A model generated the notes under the pieces. The model was given only the letters and a program-made list of their open reading frames with translations. It ran no database searches and was not told where the DNA came from. Shown in pieces: positions 15,701 through 23,977 of a DNA stretch of 64,000 bases. Position 1 is the stretch's first letter, and each line of letters opens with the position of its first letter. The position numbers were made by a program, and so were the translations under genes. The DNA comes from CALNYZ01 sp942490945 (GTDB lineage Bacteria > Pseudomonadota > Gammaproteobacteria > UBA6429 > Thiohalophilaceae), in assembly GCA_942490945.1 (NCBI GenBank), contig CALNYZ010000018.1, forward strand, positions 992,001-1,056,000. The letters are read 5' to 3'.

Positions 15701-15725
15701 TTCCTGTTCGTTATTAGAACAGGAA
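15701..15725 (+). terminator. Hairpin after cbbR, likely terminator
   Basis: TTCCTGTTC (15701-15709) pairs perfectly with GAACAGGAA (15717-15725) around a 7-base loop. It lies 48 bases past the cbbR stop. The T-run after it is short, so termination may be partial. Confidence 0.55.
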
Positions 15726-15799
15726 TTAGATATATTCTAAAGTGTAATTAATCTCTTCCAATCCTGCGTTTCATTACTTAAGTAATCTATTGTCTGACC

Positions 15800-15828
15800 G
15801 ATTAATCATTGTAAGCAAATGATTAATC
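15800..15828 (+). promoter_or_regulatory. Perfect 11-base inverted repeat upstream of the 118-residue membrane protein
   Basis: GATTAATCATT (15800-15810) and AATGATTAATC (15818-15828) form a perfect inverted repeat around GTAAGCA, 53 bases before the ATG at 15881. It may be an operator for a dimeric regulator or an RNA hairpin. There is no T-run after it, so it is not a normal terminator. Confidence 0.5.
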
Positions 15829-15880
15829 TACACTGCGATATATACATATTGAAGTCAGGTAATGAAGGACCATTAATATT

Positions 15881-16237
15881 ATGCAAAATTCACCTCAGGT
15901 TCAGGCATTAACAACGGACATCATTCTTGTGTTGAATACTGCCAACACGTTTGAGATCGATGAGTATGAAGTCTTTACGCTTGCATATGAGGCATGGTAT
16001 GGCCGCCCCGCAGATATCAGGGAAATTGAGCCAGAGTATGCGCGCTATATGTTAAATGGCGTCATTCCCGCGTGGGTGCGCAGTTATTGTCGGAACTTTG
16101 TCAGTCTTGATACTGTGCAGGCCTTTTCGCTGTATGCAAACACTGATGACTCAACCGGAAAATTTTTACGACAGCTTATAATAGGTGCATGTCTTGTTAT
16201 TTCCATGCTGGTCGTTGCGGGTACAATAAACATATAA
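15881..16237 (+). CDS. Unknown small protein with C-terminal membrane anchor
   Basis: I do not recognise this 118-residue protein. The first 90 residues are soluble and acidic with tyrosine/tryptophan-rich stretches (EYEVFTLAYEAWYGRPAD, MLNGVIPAWVRSYC). The last 22 or so residues (LIIGACLVISMLVVAGTINI) form one hydrophobic segment, so it is a tail-anchored inner-membrane protein. A GAAGGA ribosome site lies about 11 bases upstream. It stands alone between cbbR and the sodium symporter operon, with a perfect inverted repeat before it. No function is proposed. Confidence 0.7.
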   Translation: MQNSPQVQALTTDIILVLNTANTFEIDEYEVFTLAYEAWYGRPADIREIEPEYARYMLNGVIPAWVRSYCRNFVSLDTVQAFSLYANTDDSTGKFLRQLIIGACLVISMLVVAGTINI

Positions 16238-16537
16238 CTATCAAATAAAACCCTTAAAAATAAATTTAATCTTCAGTTGCGTTTCACGCATGGTTAATAA
16301 AAGCTGAAGCAATTCACCTGTTGGTTAGTCTCATGCTTCTGTTTTGTCTATAGCTGATCACCGTTTTTACCAGTTAGTAAATAATCATATTCATACGCAC
16401 TAATTTGACGCCCCTGTATGGCAGGAGTACAGTCTAAAAAAATTGAATACCAGTATAAAGCAGTCAAGTATTCATACGTTCTAATATAAACAAGTTCTTA
16501 AATAAGACTAATAACTAAACTTATAGGGGCTGGACTT
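16238..16537 (+). other. 300-base intergenic region before the symporter operon
   Basis: No gene is evident. It contains a small hairpin (TGCGT-TTC-ACGCA near 16277-16289), CTTCAG...CTGAAG pairing around it, and a candidate promoter at 16405-16433. The rest is A+T-rich. Confidence 0.5.
16405..16433 (+). promoter_or_regulatory. Candidate promoter of the DUF4212-SSS operon
   Basis: TTGACG (16405-16410, five of six matches) and TACAGT (16428-16433, four of six) are separated by 17 bases. An inverted repeat CTGTA (16414-16418) / TACAG (16428-16432) overlaps the -10 and could bind a repressor. The predicted leader is about 100 bases. Confidence 0.45.
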
Positions 16538-16801
16538 ATGGCAGAAAATCAACAACGCGAGGCGCACTGGGCGAAAACCCGCAACCTCATGATCATCCAC
16601 TTATCCATCTGGTTTGTATTTGCTTTCCTGGTACATTGGTTTGCAAATGCACTAAATGGCATAAGTTTTCTTAATTTCCCGCTCGGCTATTACATGGCAG
16701 CACAGGGCTCCCTGTTTGCTTTTGTGATTCAGCTGTTCATCTTTGTAAAACAACAAGACAAAATCGACCGTGCATATGGCATGGCCGAAGATGACGATTA
16801 A
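16538..16801 (+). CDS. DUF4212 small subunit of sodium/solute symporter
   Basis: This 87-residue protein has two membrane segments (about residues 18-38 and 52-72). It contains the DUF4212 features HWAKTRNLMIIHLSIWF, NFPLGYYMAAQGSL and FVIQLFIFVKQQDKID. DUF4212 proteins are encoded directly before a VC_2705-type sodium:solute symporter and are thought to be its small subunit. Here the symporter follows after 14 bases. A ribosome-binding stretch (GGGGC) precedes the ATG. The solute is unknown; acetate-like or other small anions are guesses from the superfamily. Confidence 0.9.
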   Translation: MAENQQREAHWAKTRNLMIIHLSIWFVFAFLVHWFANALNGISFLNFPLGYYMAAQGSLFAFVIQLFIFVKQQDKIDRAYGMAEDDD

Positions 16802-16815
16802 GGGGAGAAATACAA

Positions 16816-18657
16816 ATGAGTTTTTTTAAAATGAAGGGAGATTTTATTGATAATCTTCCTAAAATATATGGTCTCTATACGGGTGGCTTTTTATTATTCG
16901 TCGCGTTAATGGCTGTGTTGGAACAAATGGGAGTTAAAGCCGACACCATTGGTATCCTGTTCGTGGCATTTACGATTGTCATCTATGCGGCAATTGGTTG
17001 GATGTCACGCACCATGCAGGTGGATGCCTATTATGTCGCGGGTCGACAGGTTCCCCCGGTATTTAACGGCATGGCAACTGCTGCGGACTGGATGTCGGGT
17101 GCATCGTTCGTGGCGATGGCTGGTGGCATTTACATGGGTGGTCATTCCTACCTGGCGTTCGTAGTTGGTTGGACTGGTGGCTATGTACTGGTGGCAGTGT
17201 TAATGGCACCTTACTTACGCAAGTTCGGTTGCTATACCGTGCCTGATTTTATTGGTACACGTTACGGTGGCAATGCAGCCCGTTTACTGGCGGTATTAGT
17301 GCTTGTTATCGCATCCTTTACGTATGTAACTGCACAAATCAATGCAACAGGTACCATCGCGTCACGCGCCTTACAAATTCCATTTGAAATTGGCGTGTGG
17401 TTTGGTCTGGTTGGTATTCTGATTTGTTCCATGCTGGGTGGTATGCGCGCGGTAACCTGGACACAGGTCGCACAGTATATTGTGTTAATTATTGCCTACC
17501 TGGTTCCCGTGTTCTGGATGTCAACCAAACAAGGGTTTGGTTTTATCCCACAGTTCGCATACGGTGATGCCGTGGCGCGCATCGGTGAGCTGGAAACCTT
17601 GCACCAAATTGGCATACTGAAACCTGCCGCAGATGTGGGTAAAAACTTCCCCGGTCTCGCGGCATTGACTGGCCCACATGCAGCAGCAGGCGACTCTGCA
17701 ATGGCAGCATGGAAGTTTGTGACTTTGGCAGCCTGTATGATGTTGGGTACTGCTTCGCTACCGCACATTTTGATGCGTTACTTCACAACAAAGTCCGTGC
17801 GTGCTGCGCGTACCTCGGTTGCGTGGTCATTGTTCTTCATTACGCTGCTTTACTTCACCGCACCAGCTTTGGCGACCTTCACCAAGTTACAGATTCTGGA
17901 TCCCAATCTGGCGACCAGCATCATTGGCAAGTCGTTTGAAAGTGTGATGCAGCTGGAGTGGATTCAGAAATGGAGCTCGGTGGGTATGTTGGCCATCACG
18001 GACGCGAACAAGGATGGCATATTACAAATCAACGAGTTCTTCATGCGTGGCGACATCGTTGTGTTGGCGACACCTGAAATTGCCGGTTTACCTTATGTTA
18101 TTTCCGGTCTGGTTGCTGCCGGCGGTATGGCCGCGGCGATGTCAACAGCAGATGGTTTACTGTTAGCCATTGCCAATGCACTGTCGCATGATTTGTACTA
18201 CAAAATCATCGATCCACAAGCTGAAACCAGAAAACGTTTGATCGTGGCACGTGTGCTACTCATCGTGATTGGTGCAGCCGGTGCCATTGTCGCCAGTATG
18301 AAGCTCACCAGTATTCTGGGTGCGGTGGCCTGGGCATTCTGCTTTGCCATGTCTGGCCTGTTCTTCCCGCTGGTACTTGGCGTATGGTGGAAGCGTGCAA
18401 ATCGCGCAGGCGCTATTGCTGGTATGGCCATAGGTCTCGCAACCGGGACCTGGTACCTGTACATGGTGCAATGGGGTGGTATGACACCGTGGGTTGGACT
18501 GGACCATCTGCGCTTTGGTATTGTCGGCGCATCGGCCAGTTTGATCGCCATGGTGGTTGTCAGCCTGATGACGAAGGAACCCGATGCAGAAACGCAAGCC
18601 ATGGTCGATGAGGTCCGTATACCGAAAGGGAATACTATCCTCAGCGCCGATCATTAA
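16816..18657 (+). CDS. Sodium:solute symporter (SSS family, VC_2705-type) with EF-hand loop
   Basis: This 613-residue polytopic protein of the SSS superfamily (relatives include ActP and PutP) has about 13 membrane segments. Landmarks are ADWMSGASFVAMAGGIYMGG, GTRYGGNAARLLAV and SLPHILMRYFTTK, with a conserved helix SGLVAAGGMAAAMSTADGLL. Residues 396-407 read DANKDGILQINE, a perfect canonical EF-hand calcium-binding loop, in a hydrophilic stretch between membrane segments. It is paired with DUF4212 upstream and followed by a strong terminator. The solute is unknown. Its closeness to the CCM genes makes an inorganic-carbon-linked or organic-acid role conceivable, but this is only inference. 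Confidence 0.9.
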   Translation: MSFFKMKGDFIDNLPKIYGLYTGGFLLFVALMAVLEQMGVKADTIGILFVAFTIVIYAAIGWMSRTMQVDAYYVAGRQVPPVFNGMATAADWMSGASFVAMAGGIYMGGHSYLAFVVGWTGGYVLVAVLMAPYLRKFGCYTVPDFIGTRYGGNAARLLAVLVLVIASFTYVTAQINATGTIASRALQIPFEIGVWFGLVGILICSMLGGMRAVTWTQVAQYIVLIIAYLVPVFWMSTKQGFGFIPQFAYGDAVARIGELETLHQIGILKPAADVGKNFPGLAALTGPHAAAGDSAMAAWKFVTLAACMMLGTASLPHILMRYFTTKSVRAARTSVAWSLFFITLLYFTAPALATFTKLQILDPNLATSIIGKSFESVMQLEWIQKWSSVGMLAITDANKDGILQINEFFMRGDIVVLATPEIAGLPYVISGLVAAGGMAAAMSTADGLLLAIANALSHDLYYKIIDPQAETRKRLIVARVLLIVIGAAGAIVASMKLTSILGAVAWAFCFAMSGLFFPLVLGVWWKRANRAGAIAGMAIGLATGTWYLYMVQWGGMTPWVGLDHLRFGIVGASASLIAMVVVSLMTKEPDAETQAMVDEVRIPKGNTILSADH

Positions 18658-18683
18658 TGCGTTAGTAACAGGAACGTTAATAT

Positions 18684-18722
18684 TGCCGGGGCGAACACAA
18701 TTCGCCCTGGCATTATTTTTTT
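18684..18722 (+). terminator. Rho-independent terminator after the symporter
   Basis: A 12-bp stem (18684-18695 with 18701-18712, one G-U pair) with loop CACAA is followed by TTATTTTTTT. This is a textbook intrinsic terminator, 27 bases after the symporter stop. Confidence 0.92.
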
Positions 18723-18754
18723 GTCGAATAACAAAAATAAATTAGAATCACGCT

Positions 18755-19111
18755 ATGACTGAAGCATTCCCGCTATGGGTTATTATCCTTGATTACATAC
18801 TCGGTGCCATTATGTGGACACTGGTTGGCCGCTTCGGTATGCGACTGTTTTTACCCGAAGAAAGCCGGTTTTTCTTTTCACGGTTTTTTATCCGGGTGAC
18901 AGATCCATTATTAAAATTGTTCGCACCGATTACGCCAAACTTTCTGGTCGCACCAATGGTGCCACTATATGTCGCCTGGTTTTTTTACATGGCACGCTTT
19001 TATGTCATGCCCTGGTTGCTGGGATACTCGGTGATGGGCATGTTATCGTTTCCACTGGAAAGCGAAATAGCACAAGGTGTGGCTTACTTGATCGGGCTCC
19101 TTGTAAACTAA
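18755..19111 (+). CDS. Small multi-pass membrane protein, unknown
   Basis: This 118-residue protein has about three hydrophobic segments (residues 8-25, 62-85 and 90-116). The segment DPLLKLFAPITPNFLVAPMVPLYVAWF is loosely reminiscent of YggT-family proteins, but I would not assign it. It follows the symporter terminator and precedes the exonuclease-CBS-DUF294 gene by about 38 bases, so it is probably co-transcribed with that gene. Function unknown. Confidence 0.7.
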   Translation: MTEAFPLWVIILDYILGAIMWTLVGRFGMRLFLPEESRFFFSRFFIRVTDPLLKLFAPITPNFLVAPMVPLYVAWFFYMARFYVMPWLLGYSVMGMLSFPLESEIAQGVAYLIGLLVN

Positions 19112-19149
19112 ATTAAGTTATCCAGGTAATTTGAGACTAGCCTTTGTCA

Positions 19150-21264
19150 ATGCTCACACCTCAATCTCATACACCACTCATTGCTTTACCCGTGCTGGTT
19201 GTCGATTTGGAAACCACCGGCCTTGATGTAAAAAACGATCGTATTGTGCAAGTTGCCGCAAAAGCTATGTTAGGCGACAAGGAACAGCCCGAAATAGAAC
19301 TGAACTCACTGGTTAATCCCAACTGTGTCATTCCCGCTGCTTCAACAGAAATCCACAATATTTCAGATGATGATGTCGCATCAGCGCCAACTCTGGTAGA
19401 GCTTGCAGAGCAAATCAGGATACTCTTCAGCGGCAGAGTAATTGTTGGGCACAACATCGGTTTTGATATCGGCGTGTTACGCCATGAATTTGCACGGGAA
19501 GGCATTGACTGGCAAGAACCTGTATCAATTGATATTCGACAATTATTTGGTGCAATGCAACCAAATTTTCCCGACTTAAGTCTTGAAACCATCACATTAA
19601 ATTTTGGTATCAAGATAGTAAATCGTCATACCGCGATGGGTGATTGCACCGCGACCGCGGATGTATGGGCAAAATTGGTTACTGTACTACGTGAAAATGA
19701 TATCCGGACGCTCAGCGAGGTCAGAGCGTTAGCGAACCAACGTCAGGATCTCATTCTGGGTCAACATCAGGCAGGCTGGTTCGATGTACCTGCCGGACTG
19801 GATGCGCAATCAAGCATCCCCGGGCTGGCTATTGCCACGCCACGTATTGATAGTTATGTATTTGAACATTACATAAAGGATGTGATGCATCACCCTGCAA
19901 TAACAATCGATGCAAGCATGACACTCACCGATGCAGCCGCAAAAATGGTGGATCAGCAAGTCGGTTGTTTGTTGATTACCGACACAGAAAATCATCCGGT
20001 CGGTATTATCACTGAAAGCGACATACTTCGTAGCAGCGCAAACAAGGAAAATGTACTGGCAAGAATGTCTGTTGCCGAAATCATGACAAGTCCGGTCGAG
20101 TGTATACATAAAAACGACATGCTTTATCGTGCGCTGTCACGCATGGACAGATTACACATTTGTCATTTATGTGTAACAGACGCAAGTGAACAGGCATTGG
20201 GTATGATTTCACAGCGTGACTTGCTGCAATACCGTGCGCGTGGCACACAAATGTTGAGTGATGCGATCGACTTTTCTGAAGATACCGCGTCTCTGGCCGC
20301 TGCATACTCGCAAGCAACGTCGGTGGCCCGACAATTACGTAATGAACAACTCAATGGTTGCGAGATTGCGCGTGTCATTTCCACAGAATTACGCGCAGCA
20401 ACCGCATGCGCAGCAAAAATAGCCATTAAGCAGATGGAACAGGAGGGAGAAGGCCAGGCTCCCGCAGACTGGTGTGTGTTTGTGCTCGGCTCAGGTGGTC
20501 GCGGTGAAAGTTTATTAACTGCCGATCAGGATAACGCCTTAATTCATGCCGGTTCGATTGATGATGATAGTTGGTTTCAGGAATTCAGTCTGCGTCTTGC
20601 CAATATTCTGGATGAAATTGGTATTCCTTTTTGCGAGGGAAAAGTGATGGCCTCTACACAACAGTGGCGCGGCAACATTGAACAATGGAATAAACGGGTA
20701 GAGCATTGGATTAGCAGGGCAAATTCAGACGACATTCTGAATGTCGATATTTTTTATGATTTAATTCCGGTTGCCGGACAGCTTGAGTTGGCAAAAACCT
20801 TACACAGAAATGCCATCAAGATCGCGGCAAGTTCACCAACCTTTATCAATTTAATGGCGCAATCGGTACGGGGTTTTGCGCCCCGATTCGGTATGCTCGG
20901 CAAGCTTGCCAGTGAAGCAGGCAGAGTGAATCTGAAACGCGACGGACTGCTTCCACTGATCAGTTTCGCAAGGACGCTCGCACTACGAATCGGGTCTGTG
21001 TCGCGGGCCACGCCCGAGCGCCTGCGAGATGCGATTGCAGCAAACAAACTTGCAAAAAAAGATGGTGAGCGATTGATTGTATTGCATCAGAAATTGTTAA
21101 CACATGTATTAAACCAGCAACTGGAAGATATAAATTCAGGCATACCCGCTGGCAGCAAGGTCGTAACAAAATCGCTGGATAGCAGTGAGTACAATACGTT
21201 AATTAAAGATCTGAAACATCTTGATACTATGGTGAATGAAATTCAAAGTTTAATATCTGCTTAA
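19150..21264 (+). CDS. Fusion: DEDDh exonuclease, two CBS domains, DUF294 nucleotidyltransferase-like
   Basis: This 704-residue multidomain protein has three parts. Residues 15-190 form a DnaQ-like 3'-5' exonuclease with intact DEDDh motifs: VVDLETTGLD, GHNIGFDIGVLRHE and HTAMGDCTATAD. Residues about 235-370 are two CBS domains that bind adenine nucleotides (VMHHPAITIDAS..., GIITESDILR, then IMTSPVECIHKND). The C-terminal half is DUF294 with the nucleotidyltransferase-type GSGGRGESLLTADQDNAL motif. CBS-DUF294 proteins often lie near VC_2705-type symporters, with the exonuclease encoded separately; here they are one chain. ATG 19150 is preferred over TTG 19144. It may be a nucleotide-sensing regulator of the symporter (inference). 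Confidence 0.87.
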   Translation: MLTPQSHTPLIALPVLVVDLETTGLDVKNDRIVQVAAKAMLGDKEQPEIELNSLVNPNCVIPAASTEIHNISDDDVASAPTLVELAEQIRILFSGRVIVGHNIGFDIGVLRHEFAREGIDWQEPVSIDIRQLFGAMQPNFPDLSLETITLNFGIKIVNRHTAMGDCTATADVWAKLVTVLRENDIRTLSEVRALANQRQDLILGQHQAGWFDVPAGLDAQSSIPGLAIATPRIDSYVFEHYIKDVMHHPAITIDASMTLTDAAAKMVDQQVGCLLITDTENHPVGIITESDILRSSANKENVLARMSVAEIMTSPVECIHKNDMLYRALSRMDRLHICHLCVTDASEQALGMISQRDLLQYRARGTQMLSDAIDFSEDTASLAAAYSQATSVARQLRNEQLNGCEIARVISTELRAATACAAKIAIKQMEQEGEGQAPADWCVFVLGSGGRGESLLTADQDNALIHAGSIDDDSWFQEFSLRLANILDEIGIPFCEGKVMASTQQWRGNIEQWNKRVEHWISRANSDDILNVDIFYDLIPVAGQLELAKTLHRNAIKIAASSPTFINLMAQSVRGFAPRFGMLGKLASEAGRVNLKRDGLLPLISFARTLALRIGSVSRATPERLRDAIAANKLAKKDGERLIVLHQKLLTHVLNQQLEDINSGIPAGSKVVTKSLDSSEYNTLIKDLKHLDTMVNEIQSLISA

Positions 21265-21941
21265 GCAGTGGGTAATGAGTTTTCTAGTATTAAATCAGTA
21301 CGAAGGGTTTTTCGTAGATCCTCTCGTACAGATTGCCAGCGAAAGCGAACAGAGTTGATAACAATCTCACCGTCTAGCTGTTTAAATTCATCAACCACGG
21401 GAGCCCAATCCAGTAGTGCCTGAGGACTGTGGGTGAACGGGCCTTCATCATCAGTGACAGATTGCCAGTTAGTCATACTGAGTCGTTGCCGAATGTGCGC
21501 AACACCGTCACTGTATTTATCTCCCGCATCGGCAGGTATGCCGGTATTCTCCAGAATGTTTATCACACAAGTTTGAACCAGATTCGAAACCTGCTTTTCA
21601 TCTGCGTCAGGGTGATGCATGAGTAATCCTCCTGCGTATACTGCAAGGTCGGATAAACATGCCAGCCAGATTTGCCACTTTGCGATGTTTATGGATTTAA
21701 CAAAAGGCGGATCATCGAATAACTCCGGGTAACGCATACCAGCACGGGTACGGAGATATCCATATAATGATGTTTGCGCGACAAAGCTGGCGCGGGTATT
21801 GAGAAAATCTTGCAGACTCGCCTCATCATTCACCGGCTTGAGACGGTGCCAGCGTCCAAAACCAAAATATTCACCCAGTGTCTTGAGCAGTATTCCCGGG
21901 TGTGAGATAACTTGAATTATAGTTTTTATGGCTTCGCGCAT
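21261..21941 (-). CDS. Conserved-looking hypothetical protein
   Basis: I do not recognise this 226-residue protein. It is mainly helical in appearance with no clear signal peptide. Aromatic-rich stretches occur (EYFGFGRWHRLKPV, SLYGYLRTRAGMRYPELFDD, WQIWLACLSDLAVYAGGLLMHH). Its stop codon overlaps by four bases the stop of the convergent exonuclease-CBS-DUF294 gene, an arrangement that suggests long association. Function unknown. Confidence 0.72.
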   Translation of the reverse strand: MREAIKTIIQVISHPGILLKTLGEYFGFGRWHRLKPVNDEASLQDFLNTRASFVAQTSLYGYLRTRAGMRYPELFDDPPFVKSINIAKWQIWLACLSDLAVYAGGLLMHHPDADEKQVSNLVQTCVINILENTGIPADAGDKYSDGVAHIRQRLSMTNWQSVTDDEGPFTHSPQALLDWAPVVDEFKQLDGEIVINSVRFRWQSVREDLRKTLRTDLILENSLPTA

Positions 21942-22014
21942 ACCGTTCTACAGTTTATGTGATTATGTGTGGGCAATTATTGTCAGACACCTTTGGTTCT
22001 TCACAGCCAGACAT

Positions 22015-22764
22015 TTATTTTCGCCATACCTTCACCGTTAAAGGCCAACTAACTGTCCGGGGCTTGTTAATATCACCCCAGGCAGCCTGCAGTTTATCTG
22101 AAAATTGATCAAGCGGGTTGCGCATATTTTTTTTCTGGTATGTTTTCACCGCGGACCAGGTACCAAGATAACCCATCAAATCATTGAAATGCCAGGGCAG
22201 CTGCATTGAAAAATCCGCTGGAGTAACTGACTGGAAAGGGAATTCTATATCCTGATAGCCATTTTCAACAATACGCCGTTCAAATGACCAGTATTCGCCC
22301 AGCACGTCGCGATACAAGGAAGCGATAAGTTGGTCAACGGCCGGATTGACCTGCATGAGATTATAGGTCCAAACGGCCAGTATCCCGTCCGGTTTTAACA
22401 CGCGCTGTACTTCTTTGGTAAATGTTGCCAGATTAAACCAGTGTAATGCTTGTGCCACTGTTATCAAATCCAGGCTTTGTGAGTCGATGCAACTGTGATC
22501 TGCCAATGCGACACGGTATACGATATTGTGTTTTTGCACTGCATTGCTGATCTGTTTTTCGCTGGCATCGGTTGCAATAACCTGTCGATAAAATTTTGCC
22601 AGCTCGACAGCAGACTGTCCGGTACCGGTTGCGCAATCCCATGCACAGTCATGGTTGTTGGTAACGGATGAAAGATACTGATATAACTCATCAGGATAAG
22701 CAGGGCGAAATTGTGCATAGTCCCTGGCATGACCGGAAAATAAATCCTGAAATTCGTTTCCCAT
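22015..22764 (-). CDS. Class I SAM-dependent methyltransferase
   Basis: This 249-residue Rossmann-fold methyltransferase has the SAM-binding motif I WDCATGTGQSAVELA (near residue 45) and the later TVAQALHWFN segment typical of the UbiE/TAM-like type-11 group. The substrate is unknown. A TTG 36 bases upstream would extend the ORF into the preceding VOC gene. ATG 22764 is preferred, starting 10 bases after the VOC stop. It belongs to a minus-strand run of small genes. Confidence 0.85.
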   Translation of the reverse strand: MGNEFQDLFSGHARDYAQFRPAYPDELYQYLSSVTNNHDCAWDCATGTGQSAVELAKFYRQVIATDASEKQISNAVQKHNIVYRVALADHSCIDSQSLDLITVAQALHWFNLATFTKEVQRVLKPDGILAVWTYNLMQVNPAVDQLIASLYRDVLGEYWSFERRIVENGYQDIEFPFQSVTPADFSMQLPWHFNDLMGYLGTWSAVKTYQKKNMRNPLDQFSDKLQAAWGDINKPRTVSWPLTVKVWRK

Positions 22765-22774
22765 AGTCTGACGA

Positions 22775-23170
22775 TTACTTGCCGAGCCAGATAAATTCAA
22801 CCCGAATACCGCTGGGTTCGTAACACATCATATGTTTGGCCGGGCCTTCACCTAATAGCTCGGGCGCAAATTCAATCGCAACTTTATCCTTTAATTTATT
22901 ATAAACAGTATTCAAGTCATCTTCGCTTGCGACGGTAAATGCTATATGGTGCAAACCTATATTGTTATTTTTGTCAAAAGCAACCGGGGATTCGGTTTTA
23001 GCCTGCCACAGGGTGATCATATTGCTGCCATCAGAGACAAAAATAGCGGGATAATCATTGTTACGTTTTACTTCGTCCCAACCAAGTAGTTGTGTAAAAA
23101 ATTTCGCTGACGCTTCAAGCCTGTTTACCGTCAGGCCAACATGATGTACACCTTGTGTTAGTTTAGTCAT
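22775..23170 (-). CDS. VOC (glyoxalase/bleomycin-resistance) family protein
   Basis: This 131-residue vicinal-oxygen-chelate protein has the paired beta-alpha-beta modules: VHHVGLTVNRLEASAKFFTQLLGW at the start and GLHHIAFTVASEDDLNTVY in the middle, ending PSGIRVEFIWLGK. Likely metal ligands are His9, His74 or the following His, and the Glu in RVEF. Substrate unknown; the family includes glyoxalases, dioxygenases and resistance proteins. Its start overlaps the upstream membrane protein gene by 8 bases. Confidence 0.85.
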   Translation of the reverse strand: MTKLTQGVHHVGLTVNRLEASAKFFTQLLGWDEVKRNNDYPAIFVSDGSNMITLWQAKTESPVAFDKNNNIGLHHIAFTVASEDDLNTVYNKLKDKVAIEFAPELLGEGPAKHMMCYEPSGIRVEFIWLGK

Positions 23171-23537
23171 TGTTTTTTAGCTCCCTGTCCAGATAATCCA
23201 GTTCATTGATTATCTGATTATATTCTACATCATTAATATTTTTGTCATGCAGAATCCTTCGAAACTTCTCATCAGATTCAATCCACTGCATCACGTCGAC
23301 ATGTTTTCCGTTACGGGCATTGATTCGCATTGATTCAAGACGTCGGGTTAAATATTTTTTATTATTGTCATCGAAATCTGTTTTCCGGATTAGTTCGATG
23401 TACTCACTGATATCACTGGCAATACCAAAATTGACGAATGATCGCACACCAAATATAAATGTCACAATCAGTAAAATACTGATAACAGCAGCGGAGATTA
23501 GACACCCTTTCAACAGGTTTTTTTTGTTTTCGGACAT
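23163..23537 (-). CDS. Unknown protein with one N-terminal membrane segment
   Basis: This 124-residue protein begins MSENKKN followed by one transmembrane helix (LISAAVISILLIVTFIFGV). A charged, probably helical domain rich in Asp, Asn, Lys and Arg follows, most likely periplasmic. The track's TTG start is upstream of ATG 23543 and ATG 23537. AGGG sits two bases from the former and eight from the latter, so 23537 is preferred. Not recognised. It overlaps the VOC gene by eight bases. Confidence 0.65.
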   Translation of the reverse strand: MSENKKNLLKGCLISAAVISILLIVTFIFGVRSFVNFGIASDISEYIELIRKTDFDDNNKKYLTRRLESMRINARNGKHVDVMQWIESDEKFRRILHDKNINDVEYNQIINELDYLDRELKNND

Positions 23538-23579
23538 GGGCATAGCCCTGTTAATCAAGAAAATAGTAGATGCAGTATA

Positions 23580-23954
23580 TTATAATGGTTTGAGTTTATG
23601 TATATTTGCTTCCCAGTTTTTACCATCAAATTTTTCGACCGTTATTTTCTTGATCGTCGAATCATCCAAACATCGTGCATTGATGCTGATACCATCTGGA
23701 TGTGAACGGGGAATATAAAATGATTTGATGCCACAAGTCTTGCAAAACAGATGTTTTGCTTCATGCGTATCAAAGGTATAGGTTGCCAGGTTATCTTCGC
23801 CGCGCAGCAGTTTGAATTTCGATTTGGGTACTATCAGATGCAAATATCCGCTGCGTGAGCAGATTGAACAATTACATTCAGATATTTCCAGTTCTTCAGG
23901 CGCTTCGACTTCATATTTTACTGCACCACAGTGACAACTGCCTTTATGAATCAT
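23580..23954 (-). CDS. GFA family protein (Mss4-like zinc fold)
   Basis: This 124-residue member of the GFA family (named for glutathione-dependent formaldehyde-activating enzyme) carries the zinc cysteines KGSCHCGAVKYE, CNCSICSRSGYL and FCKTCGIKSF. Most GFA proteins have no proven activity, so a specific reaction is not claimed. A second GFA gene lies at 53680-54090. It follows fumC by 23 bases on the same strand. Confidence 0.88.
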   Translation of the reverse strand: MIHKGSCHCGAVKYEVEAPEELEISECNCSICSRSGYLHLIVPKSKFKLLRGEDNLATYTFDTHEAKHLFCKTCGIKSFYIPRSHPDGISINARCLDDSTIKKITVEKFDGKNWEANIHKLKPL

Positions 23955-23977
23955 TTTTATTCAGCAGAAGATTCAGG

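Noticed and set aside
16277..16289. Small TGCGT-TTC-ACGCA hairpin as a riboswitch or sRNA
   Set aside because: Five base pairs with a three-base loop is too small to support an RNA gene or riboswitch by itself.
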